A stretch of DNA of 64,000 nt from Megalonaias nervosa (GCA_016617855.1 JAECUM010031461.1:1-64000); one strand, 5' to 3'. Positions 11,068 through 23,220 are shown, counted from the first letter of the stretch. Notes: generated from the letters alone by a model not told the origin. Numbers and translations are program-made.

Positions 11068-12300
11068 ATGTCATCTATAGTGGAGAACTTTATTCTAAAT
11101 CTAACCCATAAGGAGTCCTTAAAAAAGGATGAATTACTCCAGCTTACCAGACAATGTGATTTTTCTGAGGCGAAGGCTTCTTGAACGAAGCAAGAAATAA
11201 AATCCATTTTGGTCCAATATTTGGTAGAAAAGAATTCTTGAGATAAACGTGCTATAGGTTAAGTTTGTGTTTGGCTCTGAAATGAAAGTAATAGAATTCA
11301 AATTAAACCACCAGACGGAAATAGAGATAAGAACGCTTCGGTTTCAGAAAGAGGAAATAGAGAGACAAATACAAATGCATATTATAAAAGACGTGATGGA
11401 AATACAGATGCATGGAGAAAGAGAAAAAGAAGAATGATAAATACTATTTAGATTAAAAGAATTAGAACAGGCAAGTGGAAATCACACACCCTTTTACATA
11501 CAGCTTCAGTTTTTGATGTTAAAAGAAAAATTTGCTTAGTACCCCGCTGTTAAAGAAAGGGAAGTAGGTAAATATTTCCTCAGTTTCAAATAATTGCTGA
11601 AAACTTGAATTGTCACATAGAGCATTGGATTCTATTGTTACAAAGTGTACTTATTGGCAAAGCTCGTGAATTCCACACTTCACAATCAGTAAAACAAAGT
11701 GCTGATGATGACGTGGTTAAGAAATTATCTTGAAGTGTTGGTACCTGAAGCATATCGACAAAGGTTTAGGAACTGTTAAAAAGAAACTGGTCAGACGCAT
11801 TTAGATTTTTCAAGAGGAAAAAAAAAAAATGATAGGTGCTGCTTAACCACGAAGGTAGTTCAAGATTATAATAACCTCACACAAATCATAGTAGTTGAAG
11901 AATTCAGGAATTGCGTCTACAGTGGGGTTAAGACCTACCTTGATGAGCAAAAGAAACGTTAGAAAATGCTGCTCGTACTGCTGACGATTATTCCTTGGCT
12001 CATAAAGTTTCTTTCGTTAGTAATTCTTCCCCTCAGCAGTTTCTAGGTAACAAAGCCGACTTACCCTCAAAAGAGCACTTCCAAATCTGGCACAACTTTT
12101 ATGAATTAAGATTCTGAAAAGACTGATCAGAAATTCTAATCTCTTCTTACGTGCACCTATTGCAAGAAGAAAGGGATCCTTATTCCTGATTGCTACAGAT
12201 GGAAAAATAAGCAACATAATCAAGACAGATTCCAATGTTCTTATTTCTTAGAGGTCAAGGTGATGTATTGAAAGCATTGCATTTGTTGGGTCAAGCAAAC
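11068..12300 (+). pseudogene. Gag of copy A, broken
   Basis: Gag begins at ATG 11068 and reads about 34 codons (MSSIVENFILNLTHKES, later DFSEAKAS) to a TGA at 11172-11174, then many further stops. The coiled-coil stretch (EIRTLRFQKEEIERQIQMH at about 11312-11380) and the capsid region near 11540-11960 can be followed in shifting frames. At 12150-12200 a zinc knuckle survives as CTYCKKKGILIPDC, a CX2CX4HX4C motif in which His is replaced by Ile. It is clearly nonfunctional. Confidence 0.75.
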
Positions 12301-12770
12301 ACCAGTTTGATTTTATTATGGAGAATTATGAACCATTCATGCTAAAATGTTCTATGTCACTTATTATTGATTCTGCCAAACCTATCGCTATTAGAATTTT
12401 GTGGGACAAAGGAGCTTCTCTGAATCTTTAATTATCAGTTACTTTGCCTATTTTTGAGACGTCTTCTTCTAATGATATTATTCTTATTTAGGGAGTACTT
12501 TGCGACTTTGTTAATGTTCCTCTCCATTGTTTAAATCTGTCATCAGACTTAGCCCCAGGACCCGTGACAATCGGAACAGTGATATCTTCACCCATCGAAA
12601 GCAATCATTTATTACTAGGAAATCATCTAGCTGGAGATATGGTTGTGGTTATTCCACTTGTAATTGACAAGCCTTGTTTGGATCAGAAAGTGGATCCTAT
12701 TGAAAAAATCCCTGATTTATATCCAGCTTGTGCAGTTACAGTTGTACCGGCAGTAGAAAAGAGAACAGGG
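12300..12770 (+). pseudogene. Protease region of copy A, broken
   Basis: It aligns to 46800-47240. The active-site stretch reads ILWDKGASLNL then a stop, where intact relatives have DTGAS; here Asp remains but Thr is Lys. The later block LLLGNHLAGDMVVVIPLV (about 12609-12663) matches LLLGNDLAGDKVVVNPLV in copy B. Retropepsins cut the Gag-Pol polyprotein; this copy cannot. Confidence 0.7.
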
Positions 12771-13450
12771 TTGCCAAAGCAGATTCATATGAATTGCCAA
12801 GAATCGATGAATGCATTGACAAAATTGGAAATGCAAATTATGTCACTCAGTTTGACTTTTGAAAGGATTCTGACAAATTCAGCAACGGAAAAAACAAAGA
12901 AAATTTCTGCATTATTAACTCCGGATCACATTTGTCAATATATTGTGTTGCCATTTGTGATGAAAGATTCGCTTTGTATTTAACAAAATTTAATTAATAT
13001 GATTACAGCTGATCTAGATAATTGTGCCGCTTACATCGATGACATCATTTTCAACGACACATGGAAAAATCACTTGAACACCATACGGAAACTCTTTGAT
13101 AGAGTCAGCCTTGCAGATTTGACAATTAATTTAGGCAAAAGTGAGTTTTGTCGTGCTTGTGTTACATTTTAGGATATATTGTGGGACACGGTAAAATTAA
13201 AACCATTATATTTTAAGGTCAAGGCTATGTCTGAATTCCATGTGCCTATCAGTAGAAAAACAGCTGATGCGATGTTCGGGTATGGCTGAATACTAACGGA
13301 AATTTCGGTCCAATTTTTCCATAATTGCTGAACCCCTGACCAGTTTCTTAAGTACGAAAACCAGGTTTTATTGGTTTGAAAAATGTCAGGAGGTTTTAAA
13401 GGCCCTATTTAAGAGTGTATCAGTTCTTTCAACTCCAAATTTCAGTAAAT
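12770..13450 (+). pseudogene. Reverse transcriptase of copy A, broken
   Basis: Fragments follow the copy B RT in order. MNALTKLEMQIMS is a shifted form of DDCIDKIGNAKYV. Later blocks are AYIDDIIFNDTWKNHL with the YIDD box at 13032-13043, DLTINLGKSEFCRACVTF, and MFGYG near 13277. Stops follow SEFCRACVTF and occur repeatedly afterwards. Confidence 0.8.
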
Positions 13451-13860
13451 CATTTAAAATTTTTTAAAATAATTTAAAATGTCTATTGATGAAGGTGATA
13501 TCTGGGTTGGTTGAATATTGATTCAAGAAGACAAAAAATGTGTAGATCATCCAGTGTACTACTTTGTTCCAAAAATTGTAATAAGCACTAGAGAAATTAT
13601 CCTACAATCGAGAACGAATGTTCGGCTTTGATATCTGCTTTGCAACACTTTGAACTGTATATTAGATCATATCCTACTCCGATTATTGTATTCAGTGAGA
13701 ACAACCCCCTTACCTCCCTTGGCAAGAAGAAAAATAAAAACCAGAGATTGTAAAGGTGGAATTTTGTGTTGCATAAATACGATATTGACATCAGGCACAT
13801 TAAGGGAAAAGATATTTTAATTGCATATGCACATTCAAGTGTATAGAAGTATTATGTTGG
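13450..13860 (+). pseudogene. RNase H of copy A, broken
   Basis: Recognisable blocks are ILIQEDKKCVDHPVYYF, NTLNCILDHILL and a final SGTLREKI-type region equivalent to RHIKGKDNLIADALSR in copy B. Several frameshifts and stops are present. No integrase follows; about 125 bp of noncoding sequence leads to a GAGGGGAGG purine tract and the 3' LTR. Confidence 0.7.
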
Positions 13861-13981
13861 TTCATGTATATTTTGTGACATTCATGAGTCTTCATCTTAT
13901 GCAATTTTTAATTACATGCATCTTTGATTAACAGTAAAAGAAAGCTTTGTTATAATCTGTCTTTTTCTTTATGAGGGGAGG

Positions 13982-14848
13982 TATTATGTATGTTTAATTT
14001 GTATTGTTTGTTGAAATTTTTTAAATATTAAATGTTATGTTCATCTGTATTTTGTACTTGACATTTGTTCACAAGCAGGTTAATGTTGTACCTGACCAAT
14101 TACAATTATTTTGTAAACAACATGATACATTGTTAAATATTCATCAATGATTGTGGGTTAAATATTCAGATCAGTAGTAACGGGAAATATGTTTATTCGA
14201 ATTTGAGTTTAACATACAGTTTTGATTCTATTCTGACCTTAGATACTTCCAGAATGGAAATTTAGCCATTAAGTTGCAAGAGTATTTTCAGAAAATGGTC
14301 TAGGTGAAGTAGAGTGGTACATAATCTTACCTACCTAATAACTATTCATTCTTACCTTATAATCTGAAGCAGAGTCAATATTTGTTGTTTTCAGTTTTTT
14401 AATTTGGGTGGATTTATTTACGTATCCTATTATTATTCACTAGAATTAGAAACTGCCTAATAATTTCTGGGACTAAAATATTAATTTCCAATTAAAGCTA
14501 ATTCAGACAAGGACATTTTGTATTACATTATTGTGATATATCAAAAGTATGTTAAAACATCACTACAATCCAGGCCAATGGCACAATAGCACATTCAATA
14601 CTACAGTCTCATCAACACATTCAGTGCAGGAATTTATTTGGAATGGTACTGGAATTCAATTGGATCTTCAAACATTTGAACTTGGGATAGAACGTTTAGG
14701 ACTATTTGGATTTCATTGAACAATACCGTAAGTTCTTTTTAAATTTACACTTTTTGTTTTAGGGAGATAAATTATTTGTTGAGTTTGACAAAACTTGATT
14801 TTTTTCGCCCTTTTCTGTCCCTTAGCTTAAGAGCAAAGAGTAGTAACA
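13982..14848 (+). mobile_element. 3' LTR of copy A
   Basis: It begins TATTATGTATGTTTAATT directly after GAGGGGAGG (polypurine tract, 13973-13981) and ends AGTAGTAACA. Its tail (GGAATTCAATTGGATCTTC...GATAGAACGTTTAGGA...CTTTTCTGTCCCTTAG) is shared with the solo LTR at 17396-18116, a different subfamily from the copy B LTRs. Confidence 0.8.
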
Positions 14849-14859
14849 CTAAATTTACA

Positions 14860-15410
14860 CAACTTGGTGGGGGATGTACCTTGATGAGCACCATGCGTTG
14901 GTGTCAACAGTAGGTCACTGTAATATGTCTTTCATGCCTCAGTATCTGGTTAAATATTCTATATCAAATTTATTTCTCAATCTCTGTTTGTGATAGAATC
15001 ATGAAACTGGTTATCTATTAGTGCCACACTGTCTATTACCACAACATAATGTTGCTGCAACCTGAACTTCATACTTTGGTGTCTAAATTAGCTCTTGACC
15101 AAATGGTTCATTTGTTAAATATGTCTTAAGTTTATGTCTCAAGTTATGTTTATGCTATAATAATTAATCTGGATCAATGTATGCATCTCCATATGCAACA
15201 AAAATCTTACCAAAAAAGAAATGTCACTGTGACCTACATTCTCATTTTACTGGTTTAGCTCAAAGCCAAATAGATTTTGTACCACCATGTATACATATTG
15301 TTATGCTCCATTCACGAATCTTCATAAATGCACGTATTTCTGTTGCAAAACTGTCTTTAATTCGAAAGATAGTCACTGTGACCTACATTTCATGCTTTAC
15401 TGACATTAAG
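14860..15410. repeat. MS4 minisatellite array
   Basis: Three to four diverged units of roughly 150-170 bp. Each carries a GTCACTGTnACCTnCATT core (14910, 15220, 15372) and an ATGAATCTTnATnAA-like segment. The array continues the one interrupted at 10832. Confidence 0.6.
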
Positions 15411-15477
15411 TATTTGTGCTTGTCATCAAATTGTTTCATTTATGCAAGGCCCAAAGGTACATGTATGCATGAGTGTA

Positions 15478-15558
<81 letters not shown>
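15478..15558. repeat. (AT)n microsatellite
   Basis: A perfect dinucleotide run of about 40 units. The IYIYIY reading frame across it is an artefact. Confidence 0.95.
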
Positions 15559-15560
<2 letters not shown>

Positions 15561-16550
15561 CCTTACTCAGAAGGCCTTTTGTAAGACAGTTGGATCAAGG
15601 AATAATTGGGTTTATTCAATTGTAGACTTCCATATTAATGACTGTACATTGTTTATTAGGGTGTTTTACTCTCAGCATGTAAACCGATTATTCTACCTGT
15701 GAATTAATATAGCGACGACGTCATGCTAGATCCTTCTCGCATATTTGGATTGTTGTTTATAAAACTGAACAATAAGTTCAAATCATGTATGGTGTTATAA
15801 AACATTTTGCAACTGCGCTACTAACACAAGGTCTAGGAAAATTAAATTGTCTACTCATTGTACGAAAATAGTAATGATCACTAATTTCGACTGCACGTTT
15901 TTTGCTCACGTAAGATGGACATTACTCATTTTTTAAAAAACAATTATGAACATGATTTAGTCTTAATTAGTTTGCTATCCTCCTACACTTGTATCTATCG
16001 CACAATTTGAAATTCATTCTACCTGATGCTTAATCTGCGTTCAAGTTAGCTTATCAATCTTACAGATTTATTCTCTACTATTTGGGGTTTGTTGTTGAGG
16101 ATTTGACCAATTCTGGTGTACCACGAACATGAAGAGTCAAAAGTACACTGCATTAGAGCAGAACATAACGTTTTCCTAGTTTTCAGTTATGAACTTTGAT
16201 CTTGTCTAAAGAGAAACTCTAACCTGGCATTTACTTTTCGTAGTACAGTATTGAATATGCACTCACCTGAGAGTAAGTTATTCTCTTAATTATTTTCCTT
16301 GTCACTTCAAGCCGAATGAGATGCATTCAGTCTCGTACGAATGTAATAATAGTTTGTTGTCAGTGATCTAATATGTTTAATTTGGCAAGCTTACTTTACC
16401 CATTGTAAGTTGCCGCAGAGTCAACATCATTTGTTAACATTACATACATTTCAGACAGTGTGGAATTACAGTTTGTTAGAATCACTGGTAATGTAATAAA
16501 TGCAATGATTGGACTAATTATAGTCAGAATTAAACTCAGAAACATGAACT
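15559..16550. other. Noncoding stretch, nothing recognised
   Basis: AT-rich presumed intron or spacer with no convincing exon or element. Confidence 0.4.
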
Positions 16551-17395
16551 TAGTTAATACATGAAATATATATTAACAATATCCGCTATTATTTTATTTT
16601 ATTTGTTTTTAATCAAAGACAGTCTGGCCACATTTTAACTCAAAGATCCTTGTCAGTGGAATAGAACGTAATAGTGAAATAGCAATGAACATTTCGAGAA
16701 ATTTTCAATATTTTGGAGCCATTCTCTGGAACACCACAGCATCATATTGGATCTGTTCCATCAGTGTCAGCTTTTCATCAGCAATAAACTGTTAAGTGGC
16801 TCATAAGATGAATAAGCATACTTTCGTTGTTATATTAATAATTATAATATTAGACATCCTCACAACTGTCATAATATTGAAATTTGTCTTATATTTTGCA
16901 TCTACGATTTACATGAACTTTACTTTTTGCAAATGTTTCATCAACGTGTAGCATCAAATGCTTATTACTAACGAAATTTTGTGTGTTAGAATGGAAAAGT
17001 ATAATCTGCACATGTGTGAGCAGGAGAAAAAAGAAGCACATGAGAAGTGTCGTCCTCATTAAAAAAGATATTATTATTATTATTATTATTATTATTACAA
17101 TTGTCTTCATCTGTTGAGAACGCAAATGATATGATAAAATATTTATAAAGATATTACTTGTAATAAATGACATATCGATATTCCCAACTGTTTGTAAACA
17201 AACGTTTTGAAAAACAATTTAAATGTCTTATAAAATAAATTATACAGCTAGTACACAATGTGCACTCCAAAATTAATTAAGGTCACAGATAAGTTGGAGA
17301 AAATTAGGAAGTTGAAAAAAAAAATGAAGATTCTAGAGGATAAACATCTTAATGTGGGTTTTGAACAGTTTAGATGGATATGTAGTTCCAAAATG

Positions 17396-18116
17396 TGTTA
17401 TGTATAATTAATTTATTTTGTGCTCTTGACCCTTGTCCATGAATGAGGATAGAGTTTTGGTGCGTATCTGCTCTTTGTATTCTTACCAATCTATAAATAG
17501 GTTGTCTACTTCGGTTGGAGTTCAAGACCCAGCCTTAATTATTTTCATTGAAGATTCTAGAAATGATATTGTTTACAGTTTGGGGTTATGTTCTATTACG
17601 ATGATTGAATTTATTTCAGAAAAGGTTATTCCGACATTGGTCAAATGGAAATGTATATAAGATTCAGATCAGCAAGTTTATTTGTTAATGTCTTTAGATC
17701 CGTCTGTGGTGGAATATTATTTAGTTGTGCTGAGTTATAATTTGAGAGGAATTATTTGTTTAAATTATTTATTGGAATTAGAAAGTGTTCATTGACATTT
17801 TTGGCTAAAACACTATTTTAGGATTATTTGGAGTTCATTCAAAGACATTTTTGATTATATCATTGTGATACATCAAGATTATTAATTTATTGGCACATCA
17901 ACGACTATTGGTACATCAGCATTTTCAAGATTGGAATTCTATACGTTTGGACTTTTGATAGAACTTTTAGGATCTTTTGGAATTTAATTCACAATAATGT
18001 TAGTTCGTTTTAAATTTTCACATTATATTCTACAGAAAAAAATTATTTGTTAAAATTTACAAAACATTTTGGTTTTGCTTTTTCTGTTCCTTAGTTTAGA
18101 CCATAGAGTGTTTACA
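17396..18116 (+). mobile_element. Solo LTR, copy A subfamily
   Basis: It starts TGTTATGTATAATTAATTT, resembling the LTR start of copies A and B. It ends TAGAGTGTTTACA and shares its last 250 bp with the copy A 3' LTR (GATAGAACnTTTAGGAnnnTTTGGA). Flanks are AATG and CATG, a 4-bp duplication with one change. The paralogous module at 35240-35290 has the uninterrupted sequence TTTAAACATGTTTCATTAAT, which is effectively the empty site. The open frame 17433-17660 inside it is not considered a gene. Confidence 0.7.
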
Positions 18117-18160
18117 CATGTTTAATCAATAGTAAATTTCACTCTAAACTTGTATTTCAG

Positions 18161-18223
18161 GTCTTTTGAAATTACCATGGAATATTTGGGGGAAAGTTCA
18201 TACCACATTAGTACAGAAAAATG
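18161..18223 (+). CDS. Candidate B-type exon of module M3 (B3)
   Basis: The exon lies between CTTGTATTTCAG and ATG|GTAAGTG, both strong. It is 63 nt, whereas its counterparts are 62 and 56 nt. In the phase used by those counterparts (2 to 1) it reads SFEITMEYLGESSYHISTEK but leaves two bases at the end. Read in phase 1 to 1 it gives LLKLPWNIWGKVHTTLVQKN. The one-base length change means this copy may no longer splice in frame with its neighbours. The exon differs from B4 at about 30 percent of positions, whereas the introns touching it are almost identical. Confidence 0.35.
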
Positions 18224-18334
18224 GTAAGTGAGAAATTGAATTATACACAAATAGATTGAAAATATATTTCCTTCGTTCATCTCAGTGTTTTTCATTATGC
18301 GGTAGCAAATAATCTGTTAATATGCCCTCAAAAG

Positions 18335-18401
18335 AGGTTGGTGATGTGAATGCATTGGCACCACGAGACAAAATATACAGAGAACCAACTCAAGAAAAGG
18401 A
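18335..18401 (+). CDS. Candidate C-type exon of module M3
   Basis: The frame is 67 nt, phase 1 to 2, after CCCTCAAAAG and before GGA|GTATGTTG. It reads VGDVNALAPRDKIYREPTQE. The copy at 23708-23774 differs at seven codons, six of them changing the amino acid. The acceptor is weak (a purine run before AG), and the corresponding part of module M5 near 35530 has stops. It could be an alternative to the A exon, since both are phase 1 to 2. Confidence 0.25.
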
Positions 18402-18599
18402 GTATGTTGTTGCTACCACATATTAGATTGTGTCCATATTTGAAGTTGGATATCCTTACATTTAACCAACTTCATTATGCTCCTCTCCCCACCTCCTTCC
18501 TGTGTAAGTGAGAAACACAAACATAAAGGTACCAAACTACAGAAAGAAGCTAAAGAGATGAATAAAATGGATTTGCAGTGTCCAACCATCCATTTATAT

Positions 18600-19210
18600 G
18601 CTTACATTTGCTTTTCCATTCCGCAACATTGTAACGATGGGAGAGTTTCTCATTCAACCTTGCCCAAGTATATGTCATAATTAGATAACTTCTGAATCAC
18701 TAAAGATATTTTATTCTATCATATGTAGATAGTGGGTCGGATACTAGAACTTGAAACCCATGCCTCAAGGTCATGGTCACTGCTAGGGGAAGTTTAATTA
18801 TATGACATATCCTTGATCGAGTATAACGTTAGAATCATGTCATATATATTATTGAAAAGTTTTGCCATATATATGTTATAGATGGTTTGTTGCATACCAT
18901 AGTAACGCCACTGCCTCCATATGAAGGACACAGGGAAAGTGTAACTCAGATTTTTATCCTTGTCTGAAGTATAAGATTCAAACATTTTAATGAACCTTTA
19001 TCCTTTTATATATCTTTATTTGACAGTGTCTCTCATATTCACAATCACACCCCTTTCCTAAAAGTCCAGGCAACAAGGAATATTGTAAGTCGGTTCCTTG
19101 TTTCCTTATTCATGGTTTCACTCCTCAACTCCTACAGATATTTTGATGAAACATGGCTCATACCCACATGCTATCATACAACAGCTGAGTCCCTAATTCA
19201 AAGATTAATG
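18600..19210. repeat. MS3 minisatellite array in copy 1
   Basis: Diverged units of about 170-200 bp with GTGTAACTnnGATTTTnATCCTTGTCTGAAGTATAA, TTTTAATGAACnTTTnnCC, and CAAGGTCATGGTCACTGC. It is noncoding intron content between the B and A exons and is also present at 23980-24580 and 35830-36560. Confidence 0.6.
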
Positions 19211-19496
19211 TCATTAGTACAAGCATAAACTTTTGATTTTTCATTGATAGATCTTGTAGATGTTTTTAGATGATAATTGTACTAGACTGTTCATAGTAGA
19301 TTGAAGGTTGAATCTTGCCTAGATCATTTCCCATAATGTGGCACTGGGCAATGAATATTACTCTCGTTGCCGCACAAAATAGTAGTTTCAAAGGTTTGAA
19401 AGATTTGACCAGTATTCTAAAGAAAAGGGTAATTATAATTTTAAATAAGTATAGTAATAAGCAATCTAATTAATTAATTTCAACACTTTCTTTCAG

Positions 19497-19533
19497 ACAC
19501 AAATTCATCATTTAGAAAAATCATATTTGGAGG
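19497..19533 (+). CDS. Candidate A-type short exon (A3)
   Basis: The exon is 37 nt between ACTTTCTTTCAG and GG|GTAATG and reads TNSSFRKIIFG in phase 1 to 2. It is identical in sequence to A4 at 24871 and has the same length as A5 at 37036. It would encode a short Ser/Asn linker containing an NSS glycosylation sequon. It is flanked by conserved module introns. The shortness makes gene prediction by eye uncertain, but phase, length and position agree across copies. Confidence 0.4.
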
Positions 19534-20867
19534 GTAATGTCTTTTGTTATCTTTATGTTTTATACTTAAGAGTTTTTCTTGGAATATGATCATTGGTACC
19601 AACTATTCAAAGCTATCAAAAGATACTAAACTTAAATGGTCTATAAACAGCAGGCACTGCAGTCTTCATTGCTAAAAGCCCGGTTACACAATGCATGTAT
19701 AGGCCACTGATGACAAATTTGCAAATAATTAAAAATGAACAGCGAACATCAAGAACAGATATAAGCAAAATTAGTGTCATTGTGAATCTAGACAGGGAAC
19801 TCCAAGAACATAAACAAAGCAATTGCATGTCAATGTCATGAAGTTATTAAAATTTAAATGTTGAACACATCAGTATAGAATTAAACAGAATTTTATTCAT
19901 GTAGTATTCCTCAGGAAACTCACTGGTGGCCAATGAGAAAATACAAAGTTCAGACAACAACTAGTATTAAAGTGGATTTAACACGTGTAGTATTGTGTAG
20001 AATGATTTATATTTTCAAGACCCAAATAATGAATTTTCTGTCTTCAATATGTTTCTATACGCTCCATTTATTTCTTTACCTATTTATTTACATTTTTATT
20101 TATTTATATTTTCTTATTTACACTGTTCAAATATTGACACAATAGGTCACTGAAATAATATTCCTAACTCAGAAGAAGCTATGCCATCTTTCAGCTCATC
20201 TGGCTGGCTGTCAGACATAAAAGCCTTTAAAGCTTGTACAAATATCGCCACAATCAGGAAAAATTGAAACACCTCTAAATAACATCTCAAACACTGCTCA
20301 ACGGAATTTAATCAAATTTGACAGAGAACACTCTTGCTTCAAGACATTTAAGAAGTTAAAATTATGCTGATCTACTATTAAATCTAACCACTTTTACTAA
20401 AACTAATAAAGATTTTTAACTGACGTTTCCTCAAACACTTGCTCAACTGAATTAAACGAAATTTGACAGAAAGCGCCCTGGAAAGAATGCCTTTCAATTT
20501 TATACAAATGATTTCATTCTGCCATTAATATTGAAACAATATAAAACCTTTTAAAGACTTCTCAAAGCCATTCTCGTAATTTAATCAAAAAGTTACAGAA
20601 AGTATCCTTAATACCATTTAAACTTGTTACTGGTATTTCTCACACTAATATAATTGAAAGGAAAGAGGGAAGAATCTTAAAAACTCTGAGCATGCATGTG
20701 ACAGAAAATAGAAGTCAGGTTAGGACAGTTCAGTATATTTCCAAACTTTGATCAGGAGATTTAACTTCAAAAGAGGAAGGATTTTTTATCGACCTGATTT
20801 TTAGCACGCAAATGCACACAAATTATAATAGTATATTGCACATTGAATCCTGCCTAGATCACAACTG

Positions 20868-21104
20868 TTGAACAAACTTACATTTTTAAATACTAAAAAA
20901 AGCACATCATCTCACCAAATCAATCCTTTCTCAGTATCTTGTTGTAACACAAGCATTTTTAGCATTTCTTACGAGATTATTGTCTTGATTATATTGGTGA
21001 CAGTCCTCATCATTGTTAATCTTACGCTAGGAGATGATATACTTTTACTGGATCCAGCTTCTTCAGCCTCAGAACGGAAAATGTACTTTCAGTGTCTGCA
21101 TTGA
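20868..21104 (+). CDS. Hydrophobic open frame, possible membrane exon (copy 1)
   Basis: The + strand frame contains a clear hydrophobic span, EIIVLIILVTVLIIVNLTLG, followed by an acidic and Ser-rich segment (DDILLLDPASSASERK) and a stop at 21102-21104. An acceptor TCCTTTCTCAG ends at about 20931 and would open the frame in phase 1. The same frame is preserved at 26243-26479. It could be a membrane-spanning exon of the locus or an accident of an AT-rich sequence. No donor is obvious, and it is not seen in module M5. Confidence 0.25.
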   Translation: MNKLTFLNTKKSTSSHQINPFSVSCCNTSIFSISYEIIVLIILVTVLIIVNLTLGDDILLLDPASSASERKMYFQCLH

Positions 21105-21655
21105 AATGTAGCAATGTCATAACAATCCCACTGAGTCAACAAGCAGGTTAAGTTGTTTCCTGCTGTGGGTAGATTCAGATCGCTTCCTGTCTGCCAGAAC
21201 TACTCATGATTGGTACTATCAGGGTCTAATGTTATTTTAATATCAGTAAGACTCTCCACAAGAAGCACAAACGCATGCATTATACCATCACACACTTTGT
21301 GACTTAAAGCCTAATTTGCAGACACACTTGTTGTTCGCATTATCACCACTCTTTGATAATAACACTCAAATTCGAAAAACAATTATCACTTACTAGTATT
21401 ATAGACGAAGACAAAGATCGCATTCAATCTAGGCATTAGAGATTGCAAAGGCAGTTAGTAACATGTACTTTAGTCTGGTTTACATAGGAAGCGATGAAGA
21501 TCAGTATTGTTTATATCAGTTTTGGTGACGCGGTTGTTCATATTATTATCGAAAGCATATTTTGCCTAAATGTCATAATGGAACGACAGTGACCTTATAT
21601 AATAAAGTATTCATATTATTATTCATATTTTAATTCGTTATATAATTCATATTCG

Positions 21656-21716
<61 letters not shown>
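21656..21716. repeat. (TTA)n microsatellite, copy 1
   Basis: About 20 ATT/TTA units. The counterpart at 27033-27096 carries an ACT interruption at about 27069, a useful marker between duplicate copies. Confidence 0.95.
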
Positions 21717-21717
<1 letters not shown>

Positions 21718-21789
21718 CAATTAGGATCATTGTAATTTCCTATGAGCAATACAATAGTTGCTATGTGCATATTTTTGTCCGTTTCCCTG

Positions 21790-22060
21790 AAAATTTATTT
21801 ACCATTTCTGAGACTGGAAACATTATTTTGACTAATTTTTAAAAAAACAATCTTCTACTAGAAACGTGAAATTATACTCACCTATAACGTTGGCAGATTT
21901 ACCGGAAGAACATAATGCATATTCATGTTCCTTAGTACTTGATTCCAACTACTGAAATTCCCGATTCCATCCATCTTTGAATTTCGTGTTTTGGTTCTCA
22001 TGCTTAAAATTTTGCATTTTGGCATTGAGATTGAACATACCCTCTGCAGAAAATCGAAGT
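21790..22060 (-). pseudogene. hAT-type transposase N-terminus, deleted (copy 1)
   Basis: This corresponds to 27173-27577 in copy 2 but lacks about 166 bp at 21894, removing the finger core. Only the flanks remain: the acidic tail frame on one side and the basic start (MPKCKILSMRTKTR, complement of about 21984-22025) on the other. Confidence 0.55.
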
Positions 22061-22470
22061 AATTTTAATTGTTTTATGCTGATTGATCTTTTAATAATCC
22101 AACTACAATCAGTTAGCACCTTTAATCGTTTCAGAATTACTTCTGCTTACACACAGTATAATACATCTAGACAAACTTCAAACATAGAAGCCAACCGATC
22201 CCGCCAGCAGAATCAAAGGGATATTAATTGCTTTATGCTGCTCGAAATTAGTTGTTAAGTTGTCTTGCCCTGCATAAGCCAGTCCAGACACATGATCTCA
22301 TGCAATATTACCATAGATATATTACAATGCTACCAAGGTGTGAAAACACTGGAACAAATTTAAGTTTTCAATAATAATTTTACACACGCGGGAGATTTCA
22401 GTTGATGGGAGAAACTCCTCAGCCTGTAAGAATACCCATCCGTCTGTGAGGTTCACGGGTATCTATTAGT

Positions 22471-22515
<45 letters not shown>

Positions 22516-22560
22516 GTACTACTACTACTAATACTACTACTACTAATAATAATAATAAGA
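22471..22560. repeat. (CTA)n/(TAA)n compound microsatellite, copy 1
   Basis: CTA repeats with a CTAGTA interruption, turning into AATAATAAT. The counterpart at 28013-28100 has three fewer units. Confidence 0.95.
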
Positions 22561-22619
22561 AGAATAATAATAACAGTTGAAATTGTGCTATGGAAAAGGA
22601 TTTTTGCTTCTATTGCTTT

Positions 22620-23220
22620 TGGGGTCAAAAGGTTCTAACTGTTGGTACCGGTAATTGATAGAATAAAAAAGGTTTCCACACATTTACATTAGTTCCACAT
22701 TAGAAACCTAGACAAAACATTGTGGCTGGCTTGCAAATTGAAGCCAGGAACAAGAGTTTTGGTTTGGAGTCAAACGGTCAAAGGTCAGAGTCACTGTAAC
22801 TAAATGGGGAAACAAAATTTATGATTGTATACCGTCATCAAAGTTTGTGGATTACTTACGGTATGCTGAAGAAATAATACTATTGCTTTGGGATAAACAT
22901 GTCAAAAATCAAGGTGACTGTGACTACAGAAACAAAAATGGTTCTCGCATAGCAGAATGAAAAACAGTTTAATTCAGGTTCATAGTTGGGCCTTCATTTA
23001 AAATAAGGAAGAGTCCTATCAATTTACGGCTCAAAATGTTATTGTGACTCAAAGAAAAATAGGTTTTGCACAATAAAATATGCCTTTGAGTAAGTTCCTT
23101 GACCAAACTTTGCGGGTCGCTTGGGAAAGAAAACTTTTGCGATCTTAAGATCTATAGTCAGTTATATAGTAAGTCTGATAAAAAAAAAATAGTTTCTGCG
23201 CAGACAGTTTAGTTGAAGAC
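22620..23220. repeat. MS1 minisatellite array, copy 1
   Basis: Four to five units with TTGGGTCAAAAGGT or GAGTCAAACGGTCAAAGGTCAGAGTCACTG and GCTTGnGAA-type segments. One unit has GGTCAAAGGTCA, a direct repeat of the AGGTCA half-site with one spacer base. It is repeated at 28150-28740. Confidence 0.65.

Larger units (their letters stand above)
10833..14848 (+). mobile_element. Ty3/gypsy element, copy A, old and decayed
   Basis: The element comprises a truncated 5' LTR (10833-10908), primer site, gag, protease region, RT, RNase H, purine tract and 3' LTR (13982-14848). Every domain aligns by eye to copy B (43276-50885), but with many more stops and frameshifts. No integrase is recognisable: the protease-region tail at about 12735 runs into RT within about 50 bp. 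The 5' LTR keeps only its last 76 bp, so the target duplication cannot be checked. Confidence 0.85.
16550..20860 (+). repeat. Segmental module copy M3
   Basis: It is alignable by eye to 34740-38200. Shared blocks are CATCAAAGACAGTCTnGnCA, TATTnTGGAGCCATTCTCTG, CAATAAAnTG, GTCATAATATTGAAATT, the B exon flanks, the MS3 repeats, the A exon flanks and the TGnTGATCTnCT...AAACTnAnnAAGATTT block. It is interrupted by a solo LTR at 17396-18116 and an (ATT)n run at 17069-17096. Confidence 0.6.

Noticed and set aside
15177..15584. 135-codon open frame ending in Ile-Tyr repeats
   Set aside because: It is carried by MS4 minisatellites and an (AT)n run, with no splice or start context.
17433..17660. 75-codon frame inside the solo LTR
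   Set aside because: It lies wholly within LTR sequence and is absent from related LTRs.
22419..22628. Ser-rich minus-strand frames here and at 27961-28161
   Set aside because: The Ser run is the complement of a (CTA)n microsatellite.
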